A stretch of DNA of 42,232 nt from Gemmatimonadota bacterium (GTDB taxonomy: Bacteria; Gemmatimonadota; Gemmatimonadetes; Gemmatimonadales; GWC2-71-9), in NCBI GenBank assembly GCA_003221035.1, contig QHUB01000053.1, positions 1-42,232 of the forward strand. Direction: 5' to 3'. The notes under the pieces are model-generated. The model was not told where the DNA came from, searched no databases, and worked only from the letters and a program-made list of their open reading frames with translations. A program made the position numbers and the translations under genes. The stretch's first letter is position 1; each line of letters starts with the position of its first letter. Positions 14,293-23,227 of the stretch are shown here, piece after piece.

Positions 14293-15271
14293 GGAGGAAT
14301 CCCATCCGTTCGCGGACCTCCACAATCGTCCGCTGCGCGAGCGTGCGCGCGCGCTGGGCCCCGGCGCGCAGCCGCTCGGTCACACCCGTGGGGTCGCGCT
14401 TCAGCGCGGCCGCGCGCTCGCGCATCGGCGTGAGCGTCGCGATCATGTGGTCCGCGAGCTTGCGCTTGCAGTCGATGCAACCCCACCCCGCGGTGCGACA
14501 CTTGTCCGCGACCTCCGCCACGACCTCCGGCGGCGAGAATCCCTGATGCAGCGTGTAGATGTTGCAGATCTCGGGAGTGCCTGGATCTTTCCGCGTCACG
14601 CGCGCAGGATCGGTGGCGGCGGGCCTCAGCTTCTCCCAGATCGCTTCGGGCGACTCGAACAGGCCGATCGTGTTGCCGAGGCTCTTCGACATCTTGGCTT
14701 TGCCGTCGAGACCCAGTACGCGCTTCGTCCTGGTCAACAGCGGCTGTGGCTCGGGGAAATAGCCCTGGCCAAAGCGCGCATTCCAGCGGCGCGCGATTTC
14801 GCGCATCAACTCCAGGTGTTGTACTTGGTCCTCTCCGACGGGCACCAGGCTAGCTTTATAGAGCAAAACGTCAGCCGCCTGCAGCACGGGGTAAGCCAAC
14901 AACCCCAGCAGCACGCTTTCCTGGCGCTGCGACTTGTCCTTGAACTGGGTCTGGCGCTCGAGCTCGCCGAGCGGGGCGACGGCCGAGAACAGCCAGTTGA
15001 GCTCGGTGTGCTCGGCGACGTGCGACTGTATGAAGACGATGCACCGCTCGGGATCGAGGCCGGCAGCGTACAAGCTGACCGCCATGTCCGTGGTGAGGGC
15101 CGGAAGATTGGCGGGGTCGTACGGCTGGGTAATCGCATGCAAATCGACCACGCAGAACAGGCAATCGTGCTGTGACTGCAGCGTGACCCAGTTCTGCACG
15201 GCACCGAGGTAATTGCCGATGTGCAACTCGCCGGAAGGCTGGATGCCGCTGAAAACACGCTGGGGGGCCAC
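14285..15271 (-). CDS. trpS: Tryptophanyl-tRNA synthetase
   Basis: 328 residues, normal length. The class I signature HIGN is at 17-20 in 'GIQPSGELHIGNYLGAVQ', KMSKS at 193-197, and 'AYPVLQAADVLLYKASLVPVG' region near 127 binds tryptophan and ATP. It charges tRNA-Trp. The start is GTG 15269-15271 with no clear Shine-Dalgarno, but alignment with the family N-terminus supports it. First gene of a six-gene minus-strand operon (trpS, mgtC, dehydrogenase, pilT, aldolase, M28). Only 11 bp separate it from the divergent inositol monophosphatase, so the two promoters must overlap each other or the coding regions. Confidence 0.95.
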   Translation of the reverse strand: MAPQRVFSGIQPSGELHIGNYLGAVQNWVTLQSQHDCLFCVVDLHAITQPYDPANLPALTTDMAVSLYAAGLDPERCIVFIQSHVAEHTELNWLFSAVAPLGELERQTQFKDKSQRQESVLLGLLAYPVLQAADVLLYKASLVPVGEDQVQHLELMREIARRWNARFGQGYFPEPQPLLTRTKRVLGLDGKAKMSKSLGNTIGLFESPEAIWEKLRPAATDPARVTRKDPGTPEICNIYTLHQGFSPPEVVAEVADKCRTAGWGCIDCKRKLADHMIATLTPMRERAAALKRDPTGVTERLRAGAQRARTLAQRTIVEVRERMGFLHE

Positions 15272-15282
15272 GGGCCAGCAAA

Positions 15283-16074
15283 GTGCGTGAATACAACGAC
15301 TTAGTCAAGCTGGCGGAGCGCGCGGCGCTGCGCGCCGCCGATTATGTGCGCGGAGCCGCCCGGCCGGCCGTCCATACCTGGACGGAGAAATCGCAGCACG
15401 ATTTCGTGACCGAGGTGGACCGCGCCGCCGAAGGGATGATCGCCGAAGAGATCGCCCGGGCCGAGCCCGACTCGGTGATCGTGGGCGAGGAGCTCTCGCC
15501 CAAGCGGGGGATCCGCGGCGAGCTGGTCTGGATCGTCGATCCCCTGGACGGGACGACGAATTTTCTTCACGGCTACCCGCAGTACGCCGTCAGCATCGCC
15601 TGTCTCGTCGAGGGCAAGCTGGCGGCGGGCGTGATTCACGATGTCTGTCGCAAGCGCACTTACCGGGCGATTCGTGGCGGCGGCGCATTCGAGGAGAGCA
15701 CGCGTCTCGGTGTTTCGGCGGTCATCGATCCGCGGCGCGCGCTGATCGGGACCGGCTTCCCCTTCAAGGCGCTCAACCTGCTGCACGTCTATCTCGCGCA
15801 GTTCGCCGCGGTCATCGGCGCCGCCAGCGGTATTCGCCGGGCGGGCGCCGCCGCGCTCGACCTCGCCGACGTGGCCGCGGGCCGGCTCGACGGTTTCTGG
15901 GAGCTTTCGCTCGCGCCCTGGGACGTCGGAGCCGGTGCATTGCTCATTCGCGAAGCAGGCGGCATCATCACGCGCCCCGAGGGCGCCACCGACGTGCTGA
16001 GCACCGACGGCCCCGTGGTCGCAGGCAATTCGGCGATACATAAGTGGCTCATGGACCTCCTGAGGAAGAGCTGA
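15283..16074 (+). CDS. suhB: Inositol monophosphatase family protein
   Basis: 263 residues from GTG 15283. Metal-binding motif 1 is 'GEE' (Glu70) with 'WIVDPLDGTTNFLHGYP' (Asp86, Asp89). Motif 2 is 'WELSLAPWDVGAGALLIREA' (Asp214). It is a Mg2+-dependent, Li+-sensitive type phosphatase acting on inositol-1-phosphate or related sugar phosphates; SuhB-like proteins also act in rRNA antitermination in E. coli, and which role applies here is unknown. The stop TGA shares one base with the ftcD ATG, so the two genes are coupled. Confidence 0.9.
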   Translation: MREYNDLVKLAERAALRAADYVRGAARPAVHTWTEKSQHDFVTEVDRAAEGMIAEEIARAEPDSVIVGEELSPKRGIRGELVWIVDPLDGTTNFLHGYPQYAVSIACLVEGKLAAGVIHDVCRKRTYRAIRGGGAFEESTRLGVSAVIDPRRALIGTGFPFKALNLLHVYLAQFAAVIGAASGIRRAGAAALDLADVAAGRLDGFWELSLAPWDVGAGALLIREAGGIITRPEGATDVLSTDGPVVAGNSAIHKWLMDLLRKS

Positions 16075-17516
16075 TGATCTCCGCCGCTCCGCTCGTGGAA
16101 TGTGTACCGAACTTTTCCGAGGGCCGCGATCAGCGGACGATCGACGCGTTGCGCGCGGCGGTGTCCGATATCCCGGGCGTACAGCTCCTGGACGTGCAGA
16201 CCGACGCCGCACACAACCGATCCGTCTTGACCATGGTGGGCGATCCCGAGGCGACCGGGAACGCCGCGTTCGCGGCGATGCGCGTCGCCAGGGAGCGGAT
16301 CGACCTCACGAAACATTCGGGCGAGCATCCGCGCATGGGCGCGACCGACGTCGTGCCGTTCGTCCCCGTCTCCGGCACCACGATGGACGACTGCATCGCG
16401 CTGGCGCGCACGCTCGGCGAGCGCGTGGGGAAGGAGCTGGAGATTCCGGTGTTTCTGTACGCGCGGGCCGCCACCCGGCCGGACCGCGTGCTGTTGCCCG
16501 AGGTGCGCAAAGGCGAATTCGAAGGGTTGCGCGGCCGCACGCTGGATCCCGATTTTGGACCCCCGCGCGTGCATCCGACGGCGGGCGCGACGGCGATCGG
16601 GGCCCGGCCCTTCCTGGTCGCATTCAATGTGTACCTCGACACTCAGGATATCGCGATCGCCAAGGAGATCGCGAAACAGATCCGCACCTCGAGCGGCGGG
16701 CTGCCGGGAGTTCAGGCGAGCGGCTTCATCGTCGATGGACTCGCGCAGGTCTCGATGAACCTCCTGGATATCGACATCACTTCGCCAGCCGTGGTCTTCA
16801 ATGCCATCAAGGCGCGCGCGGAAAAACGCGGCGTGGGAATACAGAAGAGCGAGATTGTCGGCCTCATTCCGGAGCGCGGGCTCATCGGCGCGGCGGAATC
16901 GTTGCTGCGGCTGTCGAATGCGGGAGATCACGTCCTGGAAACGAAGATCCGCGCATTCGCACCTTCCGGCACCGCTGCCGCCGGACCGTCACTGGATGGC
17001 TGGATCGACGAACTGGCGGGCGGCGCCCCAACACCGGGCGGCGGCAGCGCGGCGGCGCTGGCGGGGACGCTGAGTGCGGCGCTCGTGGCCATGGTGGCGC
17101 GGCTCACCATCGGCCGGAAAGCGTACGCCACGGTCGAAGCCCGGGCGCACGAGATCCTCGCGGAAGCCGAGCAGCTGCGTACCGAGCTGCGGCGCCTGGT
17201 GGATGAGGATGCCGCCGCCTACGAGGGAGTCACCCGCGCCTACAAGATTCCCAAGAGCGATCCTGGTCGCGCCGCGGCGATCGACGAGGCATTGCTGGCG
17301 GCGGCCCGGCCTCCCGCGGTGGTCGTCAAGCGCGGGCGCCGTCTCCTGGCACTCGCCCAAACCATCGAGCAGATCGGAAACAAGAATGCCATGAGCGATG
17401 CGCGCGTGGCGGGGATGCTGGCGAAGACGGCGATCGACGGTGCTTCGGAAAACGTGAATGCGAATCTGGCTGGGATGTCGGAGCCGGCGCGAGCAAAGGC
17501 ATCCGGGCTCGGCTAA
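16074..17516 (+). CDS. ftcD: Bifunctional glutamate formimidoyltransferase / formimidoyl-THF cyclodeaminase
   Basis: 480 residues. ATG 16074 is preceded by GAGGAAGAG and shares its A with the upstream stop. Residues 1 to about 300 are the formiminotransferase: 'ECVPNFSEGRD' (9-19) and 'GEHPRMGATDVVPF' (83-96) with the catalytic His85. Residues about 310-480 are the cyclodeaminase: 'GGAPTPGGGSAAALAGTLSA' followed by a four-helix pattern. Fused, as in vertebrate FTCD, it moves the formimino group from formiminoglutamate to tetrahydrofolate and releases ammonia, ending histidine breakdown and feeding the one-carbon pool. No other hut genes are in the window. Its end overlaps the convergent map gene by 4 nt. 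Confidence 0.93.
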   Translation: MISAAPLVECVPNFSEGRDQRTIDALRAAVSDIPGVQLLDVQTDAAHNRSVLTMVGDPEATGNAAFAAMRVARERIDLTKHSGEHPRMGATDVVPFVPVSGTTMDDCIALARTLGERVGKELEIPVFLYARAATRPDRVLLPEVRKGEFEGLRGRTLDPDFGPPRVHPTAGATAIGARPFLVAFNVYLDTQDIAIAKEIAKQIRTSSGGLPGVQASGFIVDGLAQVSMNLLDIDITSPAVVFNAIKARAEKRGVGIQKSEIVGLIPERGLIGAAESLLRLSNAGDHVLETKIRAFAPSGTAAAGPSLDGWIDELAGGAPTPGGGSAAALAGTLSAALVAMVARLTIGRKAYATVEARAHEILAEAEQLRTELRRLVDEDAAAYEGVTRAYKIPKSDPGRAAAIDEALLAAARPPAVVVKRGRRLLALAQTIEQIGNKNAMSDARVAGMLAKTAIDGASENVNANLAGMSEPARAKASGLG

Positions 17517-18265
17517 GCCGTCGTCAGGATCCTCGGGCCATTGTCCGTCACGGCCACGGTGTGCTCGAAGTGCGCCGACAGCGAGCCGTCCTGCGTCACC
17601 ACGGTCCACTTGTCGTCCAGCGTCCTGATTCCCGAGCCGCCGATGTTGATCATCGGCTCGATCGCGATCGTCATGCCGGGCACGAGCCGCGGGCCCCGCT
17701 TCGGCTTTCCGTAGTTCGGCACCTGGGGCTCTTCGTGGAACGACGCCCCGATGCCATGACCGACCAGCTCGCGCACCACGGAGAACCCCGCCGCCTCCGC
17801 CACCTGTTGCACCGCATGTCCGATGTCGCCCACATGATTGCCGGCCCGCGCCTGCGCGACACCGGCCGCCAGCGCCTGCTGGGTCACGTGCAGCAGCCGG
17901 GCAGTCTCCGGCTTGATGTCACCGACCGGAAACGTCGCCGCCGAGTCGGCATGCAGCCCTTCCACCCACACGCCGACATCGATGCTGACGATGTCGCCAT
18001 CGTGCAGCACGCGTTTGTGCGACGGAATGCCGTGCACGATTTCCTGATTGATGGAGGTACAGAGCGTGGCGGGAAAGTCGTAAAGTCCCTTGAACGACGG
18101 CTGCGCGCCGGGATGACTGCGAATGAAATCCTCGGCCAGCTGATCCAGCTCTTCCGTCGTGATGTCGGGGCGAACGTTCTGCTGCACCAGCGCCAGTGTG
18201 GCGGCGACGATGTGGCCGGCGGCGGCCATCGTCTCGATCTCGCGCGGCGACTTGATCGTGATCAT
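17513..18265 (-). CDS. map: Methionine aminopeptidase, type I
   Basis: 250 residues, no N-terminal extension. Visible active-site features are 'QEIVHGIPS' (substrate His), 'VSIDVGVWVEGLHADSA' with the two Asp metal ligands, 'ELVGHGIGASFHEEP' (His ligand), 'MTIAIEPMI' and 'SAHFEHTVAV' (Glu ligands). It removes the initiator methionine from nascent proteins. The start overlaps adk by 4 nt (ATGA). It is the last gene of the ribosomal protein/secY cluster here: infA, rpmJ and the alpha operon that often follow are replaced by the convergent ftcD gene. Confidence 0.96.
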   Translation of the reverse strand: MITIKSPREIETMAAAGHIVAATLALVQQNVRPDITTEELDQLAEDFIRSHPGAQPSFKGLYDFPATLCTSINQEIVHGIPSHKRVLHDGDIVSIDVGVWVEGLHADSAATFPVGDIKPETARLLHVTQQALAAGVAQARAGNHVGDIGHAVQQVAEAAGFSVVRELVGHGIGASFHEEPQVPNYGKPKRGPRLVPGMTIAIEPMINIGGSGIRTLDDKWTVVTQDGSLSAHFEHTVAVTDNGPRILTTA

Positions 18266-18825
18266 CGCCCGATGACGCGCTTGATCTCCCCGGCGATTGC
18301 GTCGACCGTCCCGATGCCGGGCACGCGTTTGATGATCCCACGCTGCGCATAATGCGCAATGAGCGGCGCGGTGTCGCGCTGGTAGATCTGCAGGCGGTTG
18401 CTGATCGCCTCGGGGGTATCGTCGGAGCGGCCTTCGACTCGGGCGCGCGCACGCATGCGGCGCACGAGCTCGTCTTCGGTGACGTCCAGGAGCAGGATGT
18501 GGTTCAACCGCTGCTGCCGCTGGGCCAGGGTCCGGTCGACCAGCTCGGCCTGGGCCGCGGTGCGCGGGAATCCGTCGAGGATCGCGCCGTCCTTGGCGTC
18601 GGGACGGTCCAGCTCGTCCTTGATCATCCCGAGAATGACACTGTCGGGGACCAGTTTCCCTTCATCATAGTACTTCTTGACCTCGAGCCCCAGCGGCGTC
18701 CCGTCCTGCATTGCCGACCGGATGAGGTCGCCGGTGGTGATCTTGGGCAGGCCCAGGCGTTCGGCGAGAATCTTTCCCTGCGTTCCCTTCCCCGAGCCGG
18801 GCGCCCCCAGAATGAGGATGAACAC
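18262..18825 (-). CDS. adk: Adenylate kinase (short-LID form)
   Basis: 187 residues. The P-loop 'GAPGSGKGTQ' is at 8-17, 'TTGDLIR' binds AMP, and 'DGFPRTAAQAE' is conserved. The LID is the short form: after 'RRMRARARVEGRSDDTPE' the chain goes straight to 'ISNRLQIY', without the 27-residue zinc/hydrogen-bonded LID of long bacterial Adk. It equilibrates ATP, ADP and AMP. Two bp downstream of secY, as in the classic spc order. Confidence 0.96.
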   Translation of the reverse strand: MFILILGAPGSGKGTQGKILAERLGLPKITTGDLIRSAMQDGTPLGLEVKKYYDEGKLVPDSVILGMIKDELDRPDAKDGAILDGFPRTAAQAELVDRTLAQRQQRLNHILLLDVTEDELVRRMRARARVEGRSDDTPEAISNRLQIYQRDTAPLIAHYAQRGIIKRVPGIGTVDAIAGEIKRVIGR

Positions 18826-18827
18826 AA

Positions 18828-20150
18828 CTACCGGCGGAAACGAACCCGCGAGGCGCCCCCACCGCTGCCGGTGCCACCACCCTTCATGAAGCCGTCGTAC
18901 TGGCGCAGCAGGAGATGCTGCTGCACCTGTTGCACCGTATCGAGCGCTACACCCACGACGATGAGCAGCGCCGTGCCGCCGAAGCCGAACGGCATGTTGA
19001 GCGTGTTCTGAATGATGATGGGCAGCAGCGCGACGAACGTGAGGAAGATCGCGCCCGGCAGCGTAATCCGGGACAGCACTTCATCGATGTAGTCGGCGGT
19101 GGAAGCGCCCGGCTTCACGCCGGGAATGAACGCCCCCTGCTTCTTCAGGTTCTCCGCGAGGTCGACCGGGTTGAAGATGATCGACGTGTAGAAGTAGGCG
19201 AAGAACACGATCAGCACCGCGCTGGACACGATGTACCACACCGACGTGGTGTTGAAGTACTCGGCGAAGTTCTTCAGCCACTGGACGCCGCTGAACGTGG
19301 CCACGGTGCCGGGCACGATGATGAGCGACTGTGCGAAAATGATCGGCATCACGCCCGCGCTGTTGATGCGGAGCGGGATGAACGTCTTCTGACCTTCGCG
19401 AATCCGGCCGCGGCCCATGACCTTGCGCGGGATTTGCACCGGAATGCGGCGCGCCGCGACCGTAATCGCCACCGTGCCGGCGACGACGAGCACGCACATG
19501 ATCAGCACGATGAGCAGCACCGGGAAGCTGAGCGTGCCGGTCTTCAACGCTTCGAAGGTGTTGACCGTTTCCGGCAGAATGCGTTCGACGATCGAGAAGA
19601 AGATCAGGAGACTCATGCCGTTGCCGATGCCTCGCTCCGTGATCTGCTCACCGAGCCACATCACGAAGACCCCGCCCGTCGTCAGCGTCAGGACGGTCGT
19701 CATGCGGAAGGCGAAACCCGGATGGGCGACGGCATTGGGCAACGACTCGGTGAACACCGCAAAGCCGTACGCCTGGAAGACGCACAGGACCACCGTCACG
19801 TAGCGGGTCCACTGCGTGAGCGTCTTCTTGCCTTCCTCATCGCGCTGCATCTTCTCGATGATCGGGAAGACCGGCCCGGCCAGCTGGAACACGATGCTGG
19901 CCGAGATGTACGGCATGATGCCGAGCGCGAACACGGTCGCGCGGCGCAGCGCGCCGCCCGAGAACAGGTCGTACAGCCCGAACAGGGTGCCCGAGCCCCG
20001 CGAGCCGATGAAGTCGGTGAGGGCGTCGACATTGACGCCCGGCGTCGCGATATGCGCCCCGATCCGGTAGATGACGAGGCACAGCAACGTGAACAGGAGC
20101 TTCTCTTTGAGCTCCGGGACCTTGAACAGATTGGGGACAGTCGACGTCAC
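18828..20150 (-). CDS. secY: Preprotein translocase subunit SecY
   Basis: 440 residues with ten predicted membrane helices. It begins 'LFKVPELKEKLLFTLLCLVI'. The plug region contains 'GGALRRATVFALGIMPYISA', and 'KVMGRGRIREGQKTFIPLRI' is the C-terminal-side cytoplasmic loop region that contacts SecA and the ribosome. It forms the protein-conducting channel with SecE and SecG in the inner membrane. The C-terminus ends in a Gly/Ser-rich, basic tail. The start overlaps the rplO stop by 4 nt. Confidence 0.97.
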   Translation of the reverse strand: MTSTVPNLFKVPELKEKLLFTLLCLVIYRIGAHIATPGVNVDALTDFIGSRGSGTLFGLYDLFSGGALRRATVFALGIMPYISASIVFQLAGPVFPIIEKMQRDEEGKKTLTQWTRYVTVVLCVFQAYGFAVFTESLPNAVAHPGFAFRMTTVLTLTTGGVFVMWLGEQITERGIGNGMSLLIFFSIVERILPETVNTFEALKTGTLSFPVLLIVLIMCVLVVAGTVAITVAARRIPVQIPRKVMGRGRIREGQKTFIPLRINSAGVMPIIFAQSLIIVPGTVATFSGVQWLKNFAEYFNTTSVWYIVSSAVLIVFFAYFYTSIIFNPVDLAENLKKQGAFIPGVKPGASTADYIDEVLSRITLPGAIFLTFVALLPIIIQNTLNMPFGFGGTALLIVVGVALDTVQQVQQHLLLRQYDGFMKGGGTGSGGGASRVRFRR

Positions 20151-20671
20151 GCGATCGTTCCGCCGGCCTGCTCGATCTTCTGTTTCGCGCTCGCGGACAC
20201 CGCCACGCCCTTCACCATGAACTTCCGCCCCTGGACCTCACCCGTGCCGAGCAGCTTGATCGGGTGATCGGGACGGCGCACGAGGCCGGCGCCGAACAGC
20301 GTCTCGGGCGTCACTTCGACGCCCTCGGCGAGCAGCCCCAGGTGCCGCACGTTCACGACCTGCGCGGGCTGTTTGAACGGATTCGTAAAGCCGCGCTTGG
20401 GAATGCGCCGAATGAGCGGCATCTGGCCGCCCTCGAACCCGGGCCGCACCTTGCCGCCCTGGCGGGCCGTCTGGCCCTTGCCGCCGCGTCCCGCGGTCTT
20501 GCCGATTCCCGATCCCGGACCGCGACCTTTGCGGATGCGCGCGCGGTGCGAGCCGCGCGGCGGCCGCAAGTCGTGCAGCGCCAGTCTAGGATACTGGATC
20601 TCGGAGCCGGAAGCCTGGGCTCTCTTCTTCGAGCGCGGCTTGCGTGTCGCTTTGGCTTTTGCCTTAGGCAT
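20147..20671 (-). CDS. rplO: Ribosomal protein uL15
   Basis: 174 residues. The conserved part begins with 'LHDLRPPRGSHRARIRKGRG' around 32, then the Gly/Arg-rich 'GKTAGRGGKGQTARQGG', typical of L15. About 25 basic residues ('[17 protein letters not shown]') precede it and are unusual. Large-subunit protein near the central protuberance base. The start overlaps rpmD by 8 nt and the stop overlaps secY by 4 nt. Confidence 0.95.
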   Translation of the reverse strand: MPKAKAKATRKPRSKKRAQASGSEIQYPRLALHDLRPPRGSHRARIRKGRGPGSGIGKTAGRGGKGQTARQGGKVRPGFEGGQMPLIRRIPKRGFTNPFKQPAQVVNVRHLGLLAEGVEVTPETLFGAGLVRRPDHPIKLLGTGEVQGRKFMVKGVAVSASAKQKIEQAGGTIA

Positions 20672-20981
20672 TTTGCTTCTTTCTCCCCCGCGGCTTGGCC
20701 GCGGGGCGTTGCGTTTCTTCGGATCCCGTCGCTGCCGTCACCTCGACGAGGTGACGCACCCGTTGCAGCATGCCGCGCAGCGCCGGATGATCGGCGTGCA
20801 CAACCACAGCCTGGTGATGCTTGAGGCCGAGCGCCGCGAGCGTCCGCTTCGTCCGCTCCGGTTTGCCGCTGCCCGACCGCACCTGCCTGATCTGCAGCTG
20901 CCCCGATCCCACCGGAGGAAGGACAGGATCGCGGCCCGGTTTACGCTTCCGATACTTCCGGGTCGGGGGCAGTCTACCCAT
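20664..20981 (-). CDS. rpmD: Ribosomal protein uL30, extended at both ends
   Basis: 105 residues from ATG 20979-20981, overlapping the rpsE stop by 8 nt. The typical ~55-60-residue L30 core is '[20 protein letters not shown]' through 'RVRHLVEV' (about 31-83). It is preceded by about 30 residues rich in Arg/Lys/Pro and followed by about 20 more, both absent from ordinary bacterial L30. The upstream in-frame start (21065) lies fully inside rpsE and is rejected. Confidence 0.92.
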   Translation of the reverse strand: MGRLPPTRKYRKRKPGRDPVLPPVGSGQLQIRQVRSGSGKPERTKRTLAALGLKHHQAVVVHADHPALRGMLQRVRHLVEVTAATGSEETQRPAAKPRGRKKQNA

Positions 20982-21675
20982 GGCCGGCTCCGGTCGGCCC
21001 GGTCGCTTCCTGGCGCGCGCGATAGTGGATCGCTTCCAGCTCGACGCCGCGCTCGCGCGCGACACGGCGCGCCGTGGTCAACCGCTTCAACCCGTCCATC
21101 GTCGCCCGCACCATGTTGTGCGGGTTGGTCGAACCCAGGCTCTTGGTCAGAATGTCGCGGATGCCGGCGCACTCGAGCACGGCCCGGACCGGTCCGCCGG
21201 CGATCACGCCCGTTCCCGACGCGGCCGGCTTGAGCAGGACGCGGCCCGCGCCGTGCTCGCCGATGATCTCGTGCGGAATGGTGCCGCCTGTGAGCGGCAC
21301 CTCGTTCATGCGGCGCCGCGCGGCTTCCACGGCCTTGCGCACCGCTTCGCTGACTTCATTCGCCTTGCCGGTCGCGATACCGACCTGACCTTTTCCATCC
21401 CCCACCGCAACCAGTGCGTTGAAGGAGAAACGGCGACCACCCTTCACGACCTTCGCGACGCGATTGATCGCGACGACGTTCTCGACCATGCCGTCGCTTT
21501 CGCGACCGCCGCGGTCGCCGTCACGCCGGTCACCACGGCCGCGCCCACCCCGGCCGCCGCGGCCGCCCGGTCCCCCGCTGCGTGGCGGACGGCGCTCTTC
21601 TGTTGCCGCCGCCGGCGGGACGTCCGCAGCCGGAACGGTCGTCGACGCTTCCGTGCCTTCTTTCGGATCTGCCAT
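20974..21675 (-). CDS. rpsE: Ribosomal protein uS5 with RG-rich N-terminal extension
   Basis: 233 residues; bacterial S5 is usually about 165. The S5 core starts at about residue 64 ('[20 protein letters not shown]') and includes '[17 protein letters not shown]' and '[15 protein letters not shown]'. Residues 1-62 are disordered in character: an acidic/Ala/Pro part, then '[18 protein letters not shown]' (35-52), an RGG-type segment like those of RNA-binding proteins. The start shares one base with the rplR stop (TAATG). It contributes to decoding fidelity and mRNA entry on the small subunit. Confidence 0.95.
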   Translation of the reverse strand: MADPKEGTEASTTVPAADVPPAAATEERRPPRSGGPGGRGGRGGRGRGDRRDGDRGGRESDGMVENVVAINRVAKVVKGGRRFSFNALVAVGDGKGQVGIATGKANEVSEAVRKAVEAARRRMNEVPLTGGTIPHEIIGEHGAGRVLLKPAASGTGVIAGGPVRAVLECAGIRDILTKSLGSTNPHNMVRATMDGLKRLTTARRVARERGVELEAIHYRARQEATGPTGAGHG

Positions 21676-22046
21676 TAGAACTCCAGTCCGCCTTTGCGCG
21701 CGCCGTCCGCGACGGCTTTGACGCGCCCGTGATACTGATAACCGCCGCGGTCGAATACGACTTTGGCGATGCCTTTTTCCTTGGCCTTGCTCGCGATGAG
21801 TTTCCCGACCGCGAAGCTGCGCGCGACCTTGCCCTTGCCTTCGATCTGCATGCCCTCGGACGTGTCCGTCACGCCGGCGAGAGTCACGCCGCGCTGGTCA
21901 TCCACCAGCTGGGCGTAGATGTGTTTGGACGAGCGGAACACCACGAGCCGCGGCCGCTCCGGCGTTCCGGCGATTTTCTTGCGGACGCGCAGATGCCGGC
22001 GATAGCGGCCGTGCTCAGCGGTTTTGATCTTGCGAACGGAGCGCAT
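21675..22046 (-). CDS. rplR: Ribosomal protein uL18
   Basis: 123 residues, normal length. '[19 protein letters not shown]' near 16 and '[14 protein letters not shown]' are family hallmarks; the C-terminal '[20 protein letters not shown]' binds 5S rRNA. Three bp after rplF, coupled to rpsE by a one-base overlap. Confidence 0.96.
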   Translation of the reverse strand: MRSVRKIKTAEHGRYRRHLRVRKKIAGTPERPRLVVFRSSKHIYAQLVDDQRGVTLAGVTDTSEGMQIEGKGKVARSFAVGKLIASKAKEKGIAKVVFDRGGYQYHGRVKAVADGARKGGLEF

Positions 22047-22049
22047 GGC

Positions 22050-22595
22050 TTATTTCGCCGCCTGGGCAGTCTTGCCCGCTTTGCGGCGGACCTGCTCGCC
22101 GGCGTAGCGGATACCTTTGCCCTTATAGGGCTCGGGCGGGCGGACATTGCGCAGCTCCGCGGCCACCTGGCCCACGAGTTCCTTGTCGATGCCCTCGATC
22201 TTCACATTGACGTTGTTCGTCACCGTGATCTTGATGCCCTTCGGTGCGTGGTAGGGGACGGGATGCGAGAACCCGACCACGAGCTGAACCCCGAACGGCT
22301 TGGGCTCGGCCTTGTAGCCGACGCCCTGGATCTCGAGCGACTTCGCGAAGCCGGTCGTCACGCCTTCGACCATGTTCGCGACGAGCGTGCGCGTGAGGCC
22401 GTGCAGCGCCTTGTGGCGCGCTTCATCGGACGGGCGCTTCACGACGACGGTCGAATCTTCGAGCGACAGCCCCATGTCTTCGTGCAGGGTCCGGGCGATT
22501 TCGCCCTTCGGTCCCTTCACCGTGATTTTGTGCCCGTCGATCTGCGCCGTTACACCATTGGGCAGAGCCACCGGTTTCCTTCCGATTCGTGACAT
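22050..22595 (-). CDS. rplF: Ribosomal protein uL6
   Basis: 181 residues. It starts 'MSRIGRKPVALPNGV', the usual L6 opening, and has the C-terminal signature 'PEPYKGKGIRYAGE' near 155. It lies beside the sarcin-ricin loop region of the large subunit. The 27-bp gap to rpsH is among the larger ones in this part of the cluster and has no hairpin. Confidence 0.96.
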   Translation of the reverse strand: MSRIGRKPVALPNGVTAQIDGHKITVKGPKGEIARTLHEDMGLSLEDSTVVVKRPSDEARHKALHGLTRTLVANMVEGVTTGFAKSLEIQGVGYKAEPKPFGVQLVVGFSHPVPYHAPKGIKITVTNNVNVKIEGIDKELVGQVAAELRNVRPPEPYKGKGIRYAGEQVRRKAGKTAQAAK

Positions 22596-22622
22596 CCCTG
22601 GCTCCTGACTCCAGATTCCCGT

Positions 22623-23018
22623 TTACCAGACCACGGCGAGCACTTCGCCGCCCACCCGGGCGGTGCGCGCTTCGCGGTCGGTCATCAGTCCTTGCGGCGT
22701 GCTGAGGATCGCCATCCCCAGGCCGTTCTTCACGCGCGGAATCTCGCGCGCCTTCACGTAGCGACGCAGCCCGGGCGACGACACGCGCTGCAGCTCCCGA
22801 ATCACCGGGGCATCGTTGTGGTACTTCAGGTACAGCCGCAGCAGGCCGTGCTGGCCGTCGTCCAGGACCTTATAGTCCTGGATGTAGTGGTTGTCGCGCA
22901 GAATCGCGGCGATCGCGACTTTCAACTTCGACACCGGCATGTCGACCCGGCGGTGGCCTGCGAGGCAGGCGTTCCGCACGCGGGTCAGCATATCGGCGAC
23001 GGGATCAATAACGCTCAT
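22623..23018 (-). CDS. rpsH: Ribosomal protein uS8
   Basis: 131 residues. It begins 'DPVADMLTRVRNA' and ends with 'GLGMAILSTPQGLMTDREAR', the S8 signature that binds helix 21 of 16S rRNA. In many bacteria S8 is the translational repressor of the spc operon; whether that holds here is not visible. Confidence 0.96.
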   Translation of the reverse strand: MSVIDPVADMLTRVRNACLAGHRRVDMPVSKLKVAIAAILRDNHYIQDYKVLDDGQHGLLRLYLKYHNDAPVIRELQRVSSPGLRRYVKAREIPRVKNGLGMAILSTPQGLMTDREARTARVGGEVLAVVW

Positions 23019-23033
23019 CTCGTGTCCCCCGTC

Positions 23034-23219
23034 CTACCAGCTGGCTTTGCGCACGCCGGGAATCTCCCCGCGCAACGCAAGCTCACGGAAACAGATGCGG
23101 CACAGCTTGAACTTCCGCAGCGTGCCCCGGCTGCGGCCGCAACGCTGGCAGCGGTAGTAGCCCCGCACCTTGAATTTCGGACCCCGCTTCACCCGCTCCA
23201 TCCACGCCTTCTTCGCCAT
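23034..23219 (-). CDS. rpsZ: Ribosomal protein uS14, zinc-binding (type Z)
   Basis: 61 residues. Cys24, Cys27, Cys40 and Cys43 ('CQRCGRS' and 'CRICF') form the zinc ribbon of the short S14 paralogue found in many Gram-positives, Thermus and other phyla, unlike the 100-residue zinc-free form. Binds the 30S head. Eight bp separate it from rplE. Confidence 0.96.
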   Translation of the reverse strand: MAKKAWMERVKRGPKFKVRGYYRCQRCGRSRGTLRKFKLCRICFRELALRGEIPGVRKASW

Positions 23220-23227
23220 GTGATCTC

